Shown here: positions 17,945 through 26,650 of the stretch, in pieces
How the letters are laid out: the number at the start of each line of letters is the position of its first letter
Numbering within the stretch: position 1 is the stretch's first letter
Source: CAZIUL01 sp964542475
Lineage (GTDB): Bacteria; Planctomycetota; B15-G4; CAYZWU01
DNA: 64,000 nucleotides
Reading direction: 5' to 3'
Assembly: GCA_964542475.1 (NCBI GenBank)
Contig: CAZIUL010000018.1
Span: 9,337 to 73,336, forward strand
Translations under genes and position numbers: made by a program
The notes under the pieces: model-generated
Databases searched by the model: none
Seen by the model: only the letters and a program-made list of their open reading frames with translations
What the model was told of the DNA's origin: nothing

Positions 17945-19552
17945 TCAGGCAAAGACCGCGTAAAGGAAGACCATAACCGCAAAAAGCAGGGCCGCAAGAA
18001 ACTTGTAGTTGCCCACGCCGGGCCAGCCCGGGCTGCGCAGAGCGTCGAGCGGGCTGCCCCAGACCAGCTTCCTGCTGCGCTCGTCGTGCTGGTGGGGTTT
18101 CAGCGCGGACATGACCACGAGGATGACCAGGCAGATCACGAAGAGATAAAAGGTTGCCATCATGGACGGTACGTTCCACCCGGTCGACTCCTTGAATATG
18201 TCGAGAAGAAAAACCGCCAGGCCGAGCCCCGAGCCGGTATACAGGGTCCATTGCGCGGCCCGGCCCGAGGCGCGCTTCCAGAAAACGCCGGCCACGAAAA
18301 CAGCCGTTATCGGCGGGGCGATGTAGCAGATCATTGCAACGATCCCCTGGAAAATGCTCTCCCAGCGCGCGATGTGCGGCGACCAGGCGATCGCCGCGAT
18401 CATGGCGGCAAAGGTTACGATGCGGCCGATGCCCACCAGCTTGCGCTCAGGCGTATCGGGTTTCCAGCGCTTGTAAAGGTCATGGCTGAAGAGCGTGGCT
18501 ATCGAGTTCAGGGCGCCGGACACGGTGCCCATCAGTGCGGCGAGCAGCGCGGCAGCCACCACGCCCTTGAGCCCGACCGGAAGCAGATGGCTGATCATGA
18601 AGGCGTAGGTGTCGGCGGATTCAACGATCTCATCCGGGAGCCGGCCCTGCTTGACCAAGGCGTAGCACATCAGCCCGGGCAGCACGAAAATGAACACGGG
18701 CAGGATTTTGATGAATCCGGCAAACAGCGGCCCCACCCTGGCGTGGTTCTCGTCCTTGGCCCCGAGCACGCGCTGCACTATGGTCTGATCGGCGCACCAG
18801 TACCAGAGCCCGATCACAGGGTAGCCGAGAAAGACCGCGTACCAGGGAAGGGTGGGCGACTCCTCTGCGCTGCGCAGCACCGTGAGCTTGACAGGCTCCA
18901 CGACAGCGGCGATCTCGCTCCACCCGCCCGTCTTGACGTAGGCGATCGCTGTGATGCACACCGCACCGGCCAGGAGGATCACGGTCTGGATCGATTCGGT
19001 GACGACCACCGCCATCAGGCCGCCCACGATCGTGTAAAGCCCGGTCAAGCCGGCAGTGACGATAATGCTCGTGTATAGGTCGATGCCAAACATCCCGTGC
19101 AGCACCACCGCCCCGGTGTAAAGCGAAAAGCCGATGTGGATGAAGATCGCCGAGACGATCGACAGGACCGCGAGCCAGTCGCGGCACGCCCTGTTGTAGC
19201 GTTGCTCGAGGAAGTCCGGCAGCGTGGCCACCCGGCTGCGGATGTAAAATGGCGCGAAGAAGAGGGAGAGCATGATGAGCGTGAACGCAGCCATCCACTC
19301 GAAGTTTCCATAGGCAAGCCCGTTCTCGTAGCCTTCCTGCGCCAGGGAGACCAGGTGAATAGTGGAGATGTTGGTGGAAAACAGGGCGAGGCCGATGACC
19401 GGCCACTTGAGCGTGCCCCCCGCCAGGAAGAAGCTTCTGCCGGCTCCGTGACTGTTTCTGCGCCTCAGCCCCACCCAGCAGCCAAGCCCCACGATTCCGA
19501 ACAGGTAAACGGCTATGATCACCAGGTCGGGCGTTTCAATGGTCAGGGTCAA
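17945..19552 (-). CDS. Sodium:solute symporter, SSS (SLC5) family
   Basis: 535 residues with about 13-14 membrane segments. Imports a sugar or related solute with Na+. Family marks include LFSTNISTIHLVSLAQEGYE in the first helices, FAPFYIRSRVATLPDFLEQRYN, the helix GLTGLYTIVGGLMAVVVTES, and FSHDLYKRW followed by GRIVTF. The start is a TTG at 19552 supported by AAGGAAGG 5 bases upstream; I see no better ATG. It is the first gene of the pair with GH20. Its best substrate guess from context is an N-acetylhexosamine or short glycan; the family alone cannot tell. Confidence 0.88.
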   Translation of the reverse strand: MTLTIETPDLVIIAVYLFGIVGLGCWVGLRRRNSHGAGRSFFLAGGTLKWPVIGLALFSTNISTIHLVSLAQEGYENGLAYGNFEWMAAFTLIMLSLFFAPFYIRSRVATLPDFLEQRYNRACRDWLAVLSIVSAIFIHIGFSLYTGAVVLHGMFGIDLYTSIIVTAGLTGLYTIVGGLMAVVVTESIQTVILLAGAVCITAIAYVKTGGWSEIAAVVEPVKLTVLRSAEESPTLPWYAVFLGYPVIGLWYWCADQTIVQRVLGAKDENHARVGPLFAGFIKILPVFIFVLPGLMCYALVKQGRLPDEIVESADTYAFMISHLLPVGLKGVVAAALLAALMGTVSGALNSIATLFSHDLYKRWKPDTPERKLVGIGRIVTFAAMIAAIAWSPHIARWESIFQGIVAMICYIAPPITAVFVAGVFWKRASGRAAQWTLYTGSGLGLAVFLLDIFKESTGWNVPSMMATFYLFVICLVILVVMSALKPHQHDERSRKLVWGSPLDALRSPGWPGVGNYKFLAALLFAVMVFLYAVFA

Positions 19553-19805
19553 GTCAGCCTTCCTTTCTTCGGATCTCCTCTGTCGCCCGCAGCTTTTTCG
19601 CTAGGATGGTGGGAAGGTAGCGTCAGGCGCGGCAATATGGCGCCGGACGGCCCGCCCTCCGCGGGATAGCGTTTCTGTATGATATTGCTAAAACAGATGA
19701 AAAAAACTACTATTTCCCGCACGTGACCGACGAGTGCCGATGGTCCGCGCCCGGGGCTGACAACCGGCAGTTTGATTCGTTCTCGTAAAACAAGGAGCAA
19801 TGGCC

Positions 19806-20567
19806 ATGGAGGACATACTTGTTGATCTGAGCCCTGACAAGCTGGCGGCATGGTATGGCCGGCTCGCGGACAAAACCGCTGAACGCAAGTGGGGAGGGAC
19901 GGAAAAGCTCGCTTCCAGGTGCCTTCGCATCTGGCTGGAAAACAAAACACCGTTCAGCACAATAACCGTTGATGCTCCGGATGAGCTCCGCAACAGCCCT
20001 TACGTGGCCAAAGAGCTCAAGTACCACAGGAAGGTATATCTCACCGAAGAAAAAGCGCGCTTGTCTTCCGGCATGACATGGGCGGGGATCGTCCCCCGGC
20101 TCCAGGGAAAGCACACGACCAAGGCAAAGCGGCTGACAGGAATAAAAATGGAGTACACAAGCCTGGTCAAGATACCGATCACTTCAAAGGTTTTCGGCCC
20201 TGCCGAGGACAAGGACCTTTTATACGCGCTTCACGGGCTTCAGCTCGAAACAGAGGCGACCGTTTCCTGTTCCATGATGGCGGGCTCGAGCTTCGTGCGC
20301 GTCGTGTTCGTGAGCTTTCAGGCCAAGCTTAAAAACAGGTACGAGTGGGACCACTCGCAGCAGATCAAGGTGCCGAATCCGGACTACAAGAGCCGCGGCG
20401 CGGAAGCGGTTGCCCCTCTATCCGAGTTCGTGACCATCAACAACATCAACGCAAAACGGCTGGAAGAGGCAGGAATGGCAGCTCCATACTATCTCGAATC
20501 CGACACATGGTACGTTGATTCGGTTCTCGGAGCCCCGGGGCAGGTTGACCTCGAAAAAAAGATATAG
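19806..20567 (+). CDS. Conserved-looking hypothetical protein
   Basis: 253 residues, no signal peptide or membrane segment; family not recognised. The amino-terminal 70 residues are mixed helical and strand (LVDLSPDKLAAWYGRLADK), the middle strand-rich (LSSGMTWAGIVPRLQG, SMMAGSSFVRVVFVSFQAKL), and the end polar. Start: ATG 19806 rather than 19800, since AAGGAG at 19792-19797 has 8 bases of spacing to 19806 but only 2 to 19800. It stands alone, divergent from the transporter gene and convergent with the beta-helix gene 19 bp away. Confidence 0.65.
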   Translation: MEDILVDLSPDKLAAWYGRLADKTAERKWGGTEKLASRCLRIWLENKTPFSTITVDAPDELRNSPYVAKELKYHRKVYLTEEKARLSSGMTWAGIVPRLQGKHTTKAKRLTGIKMEYTSLVKIPITSKVFGPAEDKDLLYALHGLQLETEATVSCSMMAGSSFVRVVFVSFQAKLKNRYEWDHSQQIKVPNPDYKSRGAEAVAPLSEFVTINNINAKRLEEAGMAAPYYLESDTWYVDSVLGAPGQVDLEKKI

Positions 20568-20586
20568 CGCCGCTCCGCCGGCCCCG

Positions 20587-22299
20587 CTACTTCGAATTCA
20601 GGTTTTTGCGCTTCATAAGGCAGTACTCGTCAGCCCCCATGTCAGCGACTGCTTCCTGGGGCGGTAACCCCGCCGGAAAAACCCCTATCCCGTTCCCCGG
20701 GAATTTTCTCGGATCCCCCTCGAAATCCAAGGCCGGCAGATTTTCCGCGAAGTTGTCTCCCGCGTCGATGCAGGGGGAAGCGCAGGAGAGGTGATAATCG
20801 TTGTTGACCGGATCAATGAAGAGCGGATCCGCATCGATCATTCCGGACTTCCAGTTGAGAACGGAGCCCGGCTCGACATACACGGAGCTCAATCCCCGGC
20901 ACACATCGGAATAGCTGATATTCAGCAGGGAGGCGGCCATCCATGTTCCCATGTGAATCTCCGGGCCCACCGCAGCTGAATTCTCCCATAGGATTGTGTT
21001 CGCGACTGTTGTCTTGCACCCGCACAAGCTCAAGCCCCCGCCGAAATCAGCCGTGTTTCCATGGATGGTGTTGTTGGCCAGCCTCAGGCGAAGAACATAC
21101 GTGCCCCCTATTCCGCCGCCGTACTCAGCACTGTTTCCCTTGATGATGTTGTTGGTCAAAGGAGGAAGAAGCTGGGTGTGCAGGCTGATTCCGCCTCCCT
21201 CCCTCCCGGCCGAATTGCCTGTGATGATGTTGCCAGTGATGTGCGGGAATACCTCGTCATAACAGTAGATGCCGCCGCCGTCGTATGCTGTCGCAATGTT
21301 GTCCTGAATTATGTTGCCGGTAATCATCGGGCCGGCGGAGAATCGAACATAGATCCCTCCGCCGTAATACGCTTCGTTGCGTAAAACGGTGTTGCCCGCG
21401 ATTGTTGGCGAAGACCACCTGCAGTAGATACCCCCGCCTGACAAGGCCGTGTTGTTCGAAATCGTGTTGGAAAAAAGATCGGAATCGGAGCCAAACGAGA
21501 GGCTGATTCCGCCGCCTTCCTTTGCATTGTTGTCCGAAACCGTGTTGTTGGACATGGACGGCGATGATGAGAAGCAGTAGATACCACCGCCTTTGAGCGC
21601 ATCGTTTCCCGAAACGGTGTTGCCGGACATGGCGGGCGACGATCCGTAACAGTAGACCGCTCCGCCCCCGTCATCCGCGGTGTTCGACTCGATCGTGTTG
21701 TCATGGATCCCGGGTGAAGAGCCCGAACAGTAGATCGCGCCCCCGTCGTCCGCAGTGTTCCCGAAAAAGGTATTGCCTGTTACCGCGGGCGAAGACGAGT
21801 AACAGTGGAGGCCCCCGCCCTTGATCGAGCTGTTTCCCGAAAAGGTGTTTCCTGTTATGACAGGAGAGGCGCTGTCGCAGCATATTCCGCCGCCCCAGTA
21901 AACCCCCGTGTTCCCCGCGATGATGTTGTTTGTGATCGCCGGCGAAGAACCGTCGCAGTAGATCCCGCCGCCTTTATCAGCCTGCCCGTTGGTAAGGGTG
22001 AAACCGTCAATAACCGAAAGGCAGTCTTCGCCGCTTACGAAGACAACAACGCTCCCCGACCCGCATCCGTCGAGAACCGTTGCTCCCGGCCCGTCCGTGC
22101 TACAAACCAGAACGGCCTTGCCCTTGAAGTCGATGTTCTCCGTGTATGTTCCGGAGGCAACCTGCACGATGTCCCCGTCCTTTGCCGTGTCAATACCCGC
22201 CTGCACGGTTGGTTGGTCTGCAGGAACGTTGATCGTGTCGGCATGAACCATGTCCGAAAACAACAGGGCGAAGGCGAAAGATAACATCGCTCTGATCAT
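20587..22299 (-). CDS. Secreted right-handed beta-helix repeat protein
   Basis: 570 residues. A signal peptide (about 1-20, MIRAMLSFAFALLFSDMVHA) precedes a parallel beta-helix of the NosD/pectin-lyase-like or polymorphic-outer-membrane type. The start TINVPADQPTVQAGIDTAKD is typical of such proteins. At least ten coils of about 25 residues follow, with consensus GGGIYCxxSSPxITGNTxxxN (about 90-400). After the helix come ADPLFIDPVNNDYHLSC and SPCIDAGDN, the usual carboxy-terminal cap, ending near MGADEY. No catalytic acidic triad or sorting signal is evident. It may bind or cleave polysaccharide on the surface; enzyme activity cannot be assigned. Confidence 0.8.
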   Translation of the reverse strand: MIRAMLSFAFALLFSDMVHADTINVPADQPTVQAGIDTAKDGDIVQVASGTYTENIDFKGKAVLVCSTDGPGATVLDGCGSGSVVVFVSGEDCLSVIDGFTLTNGQADKGGGIYCDGSSPAITNNIIAGNTGVYWGGGICCDSASPVITGNTFSGNSSIKGGGLHCYSSSPAVTGNTFFGNTADDGGAIYCSGSSPGIHDNTIESNTADDGGGAVYCYGSSPAMSGNTVSGNDALKGGGIYCFSSSPSMSNNTVSDNNAKEGGGISLSFGSDSDLFSNTISNNTALSGGGIYCRWSSPTIAGNTVLRNEAYYGGGIYVRFSAGPMITGNIIQDNIATAYDGGGIYCYDEVFPHITGNIITGNSAGREGGGISLHTQLLPPLTNNIIKGNSAEYGGGIGGTYVLRLRLANNTIHGNTADFGGGLSLCGCKTTVANTILWENSAAVGPEIHMGTWMAASLLNISYSDVCRGLSSVYVEPGSVLNWKSGMIDADPLFIDPVNNDYHLSCASPCIDAGDNFAENLPALDFEGDPRKFPGNGIGVFPAGLPPQEAVADMGADEYCLMKRKNLNSK

Positions 22300-22400
22300 G
22301 ACATGATTTCCTGGGCCTTGTTTAGATGTTTTCCGAGAAAGGATTATATCATTATCCTCAATCCGAGAAAAGAACTTTCGGATTATGGCCTCGTAAATCT

Positions 22401-22421
22401 GGACCTGAAGAGGACGGCATG
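22401..22421 (-). repeat. Short dispersed repeat, 20 bp
   Basis: The minus strand reads ATGCCGTCCTCTTCAGGTCC, matching 39012-39030 exactly over 19 bases and 41512-41529 with changes. In the same intergenic gap (22300-22592) it is followed by a half copy of the long-hairpin element; no gene is seen there. Confidence 0.6.
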
Positions 22422-22432
22422 GAAGCAGGCTA

Positions 22433-22523
22433 TAGGAACAGACCTGCAGTCGTCTCCTGACATGCGCCTTGCCACATCACAGTTTACGGCACCTCGCGAC
22501 GAAGAGTATGAAATAAGCGGGCT
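22433..22523 (+). repeat. Right half of the long-hairpin element
   Basis: From TAGGAACAGACCTGCAGTCG to CGAAGAGTATGAAATAAGCG this is the right arm of the 175-bp element, closely matching 53768-53854; the left arm is absent. Confidence 0.8.
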
Positions 22524-22592
22524 AATCTAAAGTACCACGTTCCCGGATTCCGATGATATTCGTAAGGATCTGAACCCCGGGGGCGAAACAAA

Positions 22593-23615
22593 ATGGAAAA
22601 ACACCTGCACCAAGAGTTACTCGATGCAATATCTCCCGCGCTCGGCATGGCATCCGAGAAATGCACCGTCCACAGTCAAAAGACCGCGGACGCGCTGTGC
22701 CCGGAATGCGGGAAGCTGTACTGCATGAGATGCATGGCTTTCGACCAGGAAAGCGAAACCCTGGTCTGCGGCCGCTGCCGTGCAAACCTCATAAACCGAG
22801 TCGGCCGGTCGATGCTGTCACGGATCGCGCGGCTGCCGTTCGTGTACGTGATGCTCCTCGCCTCGCTCACATTCGCGGCTTATGCGTCAGGGCTCGGAAA
22901 CCCGGGCATCGATGAGATGCAAAAGGCTGATTCGGACAAGCCGTGGTTTCAGAACCGCGCGGGAAAGCTGTGGGTCCAGCAGGCTTCCAGGACAAAAAAA
23001 AGAGTGGAGCAGCTCGAGAACGGAAACGCACCGCAGGAGGAGCTGTTGTCATGGGCAAAGCTGACACATTCCGCCTTTGCCAATGCGCACAAATGCTGGG
23101 AAGGGAAAGAGCCGGAGATCGATCTCGCAATCGGCAAAGCGCTCGCGCTGGCTGAAACGGGCCAAAAGAGATCGGCGTACCATGCGCTTCTGAACCTGGA
23201 CAGGGAGATGTTCCCGGATCACCCGGCCCGCCTTGCGTACCTGTATCACAGGGGCAAGGCCGCCTTGCAATGCGGCTGCAGGAAAGAAGCTGTAAAGGAC
23301 TGGACCCGTGCGCTCAAAATGGCGGAGCCTTCCTCCTCATACACATCGCCCTGGCTGATGTTGAACAGGATCAACGATGTGTTTTCCGTAAAAAACATGG
23401 AAGGTGTGATTCTCCAGTGGATCCGCCAGAGCTGCGGCACACTCATGGGTGCACATGATATCCGTGAAAACATTTTCAACCGGATCCGGGAAAACGGCAT
23501 GGAGGCGGAGTTTCCTCGAAACCAGATCCCGTGTCCGGCGCAGTCAAATGTCGTCGAGGAACGTGAGCCAACGGTTCCCGGCCCTGTGATTAGCTGGCGC
23601 CTACACAAGGATTGA
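22593..23615 (+). CDS. Zinc-finger (B-box-like) single-pass membrane protein
   Basis: 340 residues. Residues 24-68 hold a Cys/His cluster (CTVHSQKTADALCPECGKLY, then CMRC and CGRC) like the B-box/zinc-ribbon found at the amino end of many bacterial membrane proteins. A membrane segment follows at about 82-100 (LPFVYVMLLASLTFAAYASG). The remaining 240 residues are helical and TPR-like (DWTRALKMAEPSSSYTSPWL). It ends 2 bp before the rhomboid gene, so the two are co-translated or at least co-transcribed, and the single-pass protein is a natural candidate substrate or partner of the protease. No specific function can be given. Confidence 0.7.
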   Translation: MEKHLHQELLDAISPALGMASEKCTVHSQKTADALCPECGKLYCMRCMAFDQESETLVCGRCRANLINRVGRSMLSRIARLPFVYVMLLASLTFAAYASGLGNPGIDEMQKADSDKPWFQNRAGKLWVQQASRTKKRVEQLENGNAPQEELLSWAKLTHSAFANAHKCWEGKEPEIDLAIGKALALAETGQKRSAYHALLNLDREMFPDHPARLAYLYHRGKAALQCGCRKEAVKDWTRALKMAEPSSSYTSPWLMLNRINDVFSVKNMEGVILQWIRQSCGTLMGAHDIRENIFNRIRENGMEAEFPRNQIPCPAQSNVVEEREPTVPGPVISWRLHKD

Positions 23616-23617
23616 AC

Positions 23618-24826
23618 ATGTTTATACCGTTTTTCATCGATACCGAACGCGATTGGAATTACCGCCAGAGGGTGCCATGGGTGGTATGCTGCCTGATCTC
23701 GACCTATGTTCTGTTTCACCTCTACCTGACACAGCACATCAGCCCGGAAGCGCGCACCGACCTGTTCTACAGGTACGGAGTCGTTTCCTCCGGTTTTCAG
23801 TGGTACACGGTTTTCACCTGCACTTTCCTTCACAGCGACTGGCTGCACCTTCTGGGCAACTGCTACTTTCTGTGGCTCTTCGGCACGGGCATGGAAAAGC
23901 TGTTTGGAAGCGTCCGGTTTCTTTTCCTTTTCACGGCCGGCGCCCTGCTCAGCATGATGATACACCTCTGGGCCATCCAGCCGTTCGTGGCTGACATGCC
24001 CACCATCGGAGCCTCCGGCGCGATCTCAGCCGTTCTCGGCGGGTTCTTTGTGATCTTGCCCAAGGCCAAGGTGCGCTGCCTTGTATATGTTATTTACAGG
24101 CCGCGCTTCGTTTCGGTGCCTTCCTGTATCGTGCTTGGTGCCTGGTTTCTGTGGCAGCTTTTCTGCAGCATCGAACCGGCTCTCGCTGAGTACGGAGTGG
24201 CGTTCTGGGCGCACACGGGAGGGTTTGCAGCAGGCACGGCTTATGCCACGCTGCTCTACGGCCTGATCCTCCGGCAGGCAAGCTGGACACAGTCCCGCGC
24301 AAAGGGACAGTTGGCCTACGCCTGGGACGCTTACCTGGATGGCAATTTTCAAGAGGCAGCCCGCGCATTCGACATGTTCGACGATTCGACACCTGAAAGC
24401 CTTGCCGCGACGAAACAACCGTTCCTGGCCGCTCTCCTTTGCCTCAACCACAACCGCAACCCGCAAGAAGCTGCAACCATGCTTTTTGCCGCGTTGCACC
24501 TCGCTGCAAGCCGCCTCGAGCATGCACGCGCTTTGACGATCTACCTGCAGATACGCGAGCGCATCCCCAAAAAAATCGTTCCGGCAAAGGTTCACCGCGA
24601 CGGGGCATATTCCGCGCTTTCCTGCTCTCAACCGGCCATCGGGCTCCAGGCAATGGCTGACGCGTTCAAGGCCGGCCTCGACGAGGGAACCGACATCCTT
24701 CTCGGGCGCGCGGAAGCTGTTCTTCGCAACACGCTGGGCCTGACCGAGTCCGCGGATGAGGTGAGCGGGCTGATAAAAAAGCTGGAAAAAAGCCAAAACG
24801 AAAAGACCGTTTCACCTTCGGTGTAG
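23618..24826 (+). CDS. Rhomboid family intramembrane serine protease
   Basis: 402 residues. Six or seven membrane segments in about 20-225, then a soluble helical, TPR-like domain to the end. It cleaves membrane proteins within the bilayer. The catalytic dyad is Ser133 in TIGASGAIS and His199 in FWAHTGGFAAG; the HSDWLHLLGNCYFLW helix supplies the oxyanion His/Asn. ATG 23618 is preferred over TTG 23612. The carboxy-terminal half (AYAWDAYLDGNFQEAARAFD and on) is unusual for minimal rhomboids but known in larger ones, and mirrors the helical tail of the zinc-finger protein encoded just upstream. Confidence 0.88.
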   Translation: MFIPFFIDTERDWNYRQRVPWVVCCLISTYVLFHLYLTQHISPEARTDLFYRYGVVSSGFQWYTVFTCTFLHSDWLHLLGNCYFLWLFGTGMEKLFGSVRFLFLFTAGALLSMMIHLWAIQPFVADMPTIGASGAISAVLGGFFVILPKAKVRCLVYVIYRPRFVSVPSCIVLGAWFLWQLFCSIEPALAEYGVAFWAHTGGFAAGTAYATLLYGLILRQASWTQSRAKGQLAYAWDAYLDGNFQEAARAFDMFDDSTPESLAATKQPFLAALLCLNHNRNPQEAATMLFAALHLAASRLEHARALTIYLQIRERIPKKIVPAKVHRDGAYSALSCSQPAIGLQAMADAFKAGLDEGTDILLGRAEAVLRNTLGLTESADEVSGLIKKLEKSQNEKTVSPSV

Positions 24827-24860
24827 GAAGCGGTCCTGTGCTTGTTGATGGCGCGGATAA

Positions 24861-24893
24861 CCCGCTTATTTCATACTCTTCTGCTGCCGCACC
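24861..24893 (+). repeat. Left-end fragment of the long-hairpin element
   Basis: CCCGCTTATTTCATACTCTT followed by CTGCTGCCGCACC matches the left 33 bp of the copies at 53680 and 55582. It lies between the convergent rhomboid and oxidoreductase genes. Confidence 0.7.
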
Positions 24894-24903
24894 TCCCGCG
24901 CCG

Positions 24904-26624
24904 CTACTTCCTTGCCATTTCGAGCGCTTCGGTGGTCAGGCGGTACTTTGCGATCATGTTGGGCACTTCCCAGGGGGGAAGCTCGCCTTTTTCCAGGTAC
25001 TGAAGGTAGTTCCTTGTGACCTGCCTGAAGTGCGCTTCGTGGCCCAGGCGAAACTTATCCGAAACGCACAGATGCCACCCCTCGCCATGCTCTTCCAGTG
25101 TGGTTCCGGGATACTTTTTCTTAAGGCGTTTTACAGCGGCCGCAAGCGCCTTTGCGAGCTCCCCTTTATCCGCGTTCGGAGCAGCCTCCACGTAGAGCTC
25201 GGGCTGGTAGCCCTGCTCTTCCTCCTGCCGGATGGTCACCTTGGCCTTGGTCCCGCGAAAAGAGGAAAAGTGCGTGTCCCCAGCGCCCTTTGGCGCCTGG
25301 AAGCGCCACTGGACCGATACATTGGCATGGATCTCCTTCAATGTAAAAGAGATCCCGCCGTTGGCATGGCACGGGTAAGTCCCTTTTTCGTTCAGGTCCT
25401 TTTCGAAATAATCCGGGAACTCTTCGAGCCGTGTCGCTCTTTTAAACTGCTCCTTCGACAAAAACGTGGGCCAGCGCTGCGCCTCGACGAGCACAAAATC
25501 GCGGTCGTAGTCCAGGCTTTTGCCCGGCAAAAGCCCCCACATGACCAGATCGATGAGGTGAGTCGTCACATCCACGATCCCCTCGCCCTGCTGTGTCGTG
25601 TCGAAAAACCAAGGCGGGCGCACATTCGCTTTTCCTGTGACGAATTTGAAAAAATGATGCACGCTCTTCTTCATCACCGCCGGATTTTCTAAAGTCCCCT
25701 TCATCGGCACGCCGAACACGGCCGGATCTAGCACAAGCTCTCTTTGCATGATCGATGTTATCTCGTAGCGCTCGGTCATTATATCGTAAAGGAAAACGCC
25801 CTTCTCTTGTGCCAGTTCAAAAGCCTCCCATATAAGACCGAAACCGCGGGCGTCTATGCACATCGGCTTGTCGGCAAGCACATTGAGCCCGGCTTCGATG
25901 CACCTTTTTATGTACTCGGCCTTCTTACTGTTGTTGCCGGAGATGACCACAACATTGCCGGGCTTCTCTTCGAGCATCTTCTCCAGGAAATCGTCTCCCT
26001 TGTACACGATTTCTTCCCAGGAAGTCGGCGTGGCTTCGCGGCTGTTGAAGCTCTCGATCCGCATCAGGTGCCCATCCAGATCCGGCCCCTCCGGAGCGTA
26101 AACGAAGACCTTCGGCGATATCTGGTTGAACATGGTTTTCTGTACCATGGCCGCGTGAAAATGCCCGGGGTCAAGTGTCATCAGCTTGATCGCGCCGGTC
26201 GCACTGGGAGCGTCGGTCGCACTGGGAGCGTCGGTCGCACCTGGAGCGCCGGTCGCACCTGGAGCGCCGGTCGCACCTGGAGCGCCNNNNNNNNNNNNNN
26301 NNNNNNNNNNNNNNNNNNNNNNNNNNNNNNNNNNNNNNNNNNNNNNNNNNNNNNNNNNNNNNNNNNNNNNNNNNNNNNNNNNNNNNCTGGAGCGCCGGTC
26401 GCACCTGGAGCGCCGGTCGCACCTGGAGCGCCGGTCGCACCGGGAGCGCCGGTCGCACCGGGAGCGCCGGTCGCACCGGGAGCGCCGGTCGCACCGGGAG
26501 CGCCGGTCTTACCGGGAGCGCCGGTAGAGGGCGCCTTCTCCTCGCCTTCCTTTGAACAGGACAGGCCGAACAAAGCCGTGACAAGAATAAGCGCTGCTGC
26601 TATGACAAAGGTCTTGTCCATCAT
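24904..26624 (-). CDS. Lipoprotein Gfo/Idh/MocA-type oxidoreductase on a collagen-like tether (spans assembly gap)
   Basis: Read as one gene across the N gap. From ATG 26624 (AAAGGA upstream) a lipoprotein signal ends in LFGLSC, then acidic residues, then tandem GAPGAT hexapeptides. After the gap the same hexapeptide continues in the frame that runs straight into GAIKLMTLDPGHFHAAMVQ and the NAD(P)-binding oxidoreductase (about 420 residues; VVISGNNSKKAEYIKRCIEA, NVLADKPM, YDIMTERYEITS, HHFFKFV, GEGIVDVTTHLIDLV). This is the putative-oxidoreductase group whose Bacteroidota members are also lipoproteins with a short linker before DPGHFHAA. The two frames differ only because 100 N is an arbitrary gap size. 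Likely acts on a sugar derivative in the periplasm; substrate unknown. Confidence 0.75.
26186..26520 (-). repeat. 18-bp tandem repeat encoding GAPGAT, interrupted by the gap
   Basis: 18-bp units (GGCGCTCCAGGTGCGACC on the coding strand and variants) occur about six times on the low side of the gap and eight on the high side. Variants are ordered: CCGGGAGCG units near the signal peptide, CCTGGAGCG units around the gap, and ACTGGGAGCGTC units (encoding APSATD) next to the enzyme domain. Confidence 0.9.
26287..26386. other. Assembly gap (100 N)
   Basis: Exactly 100 N, the usual placeholder for a gap of unknown size, inside the 18-bp repeat. True repeat number and length are unknown. Confidence 0.98.
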
Positions 26625-26650
26625 GATAAAGTCCTTTCCGTACGTATAGA

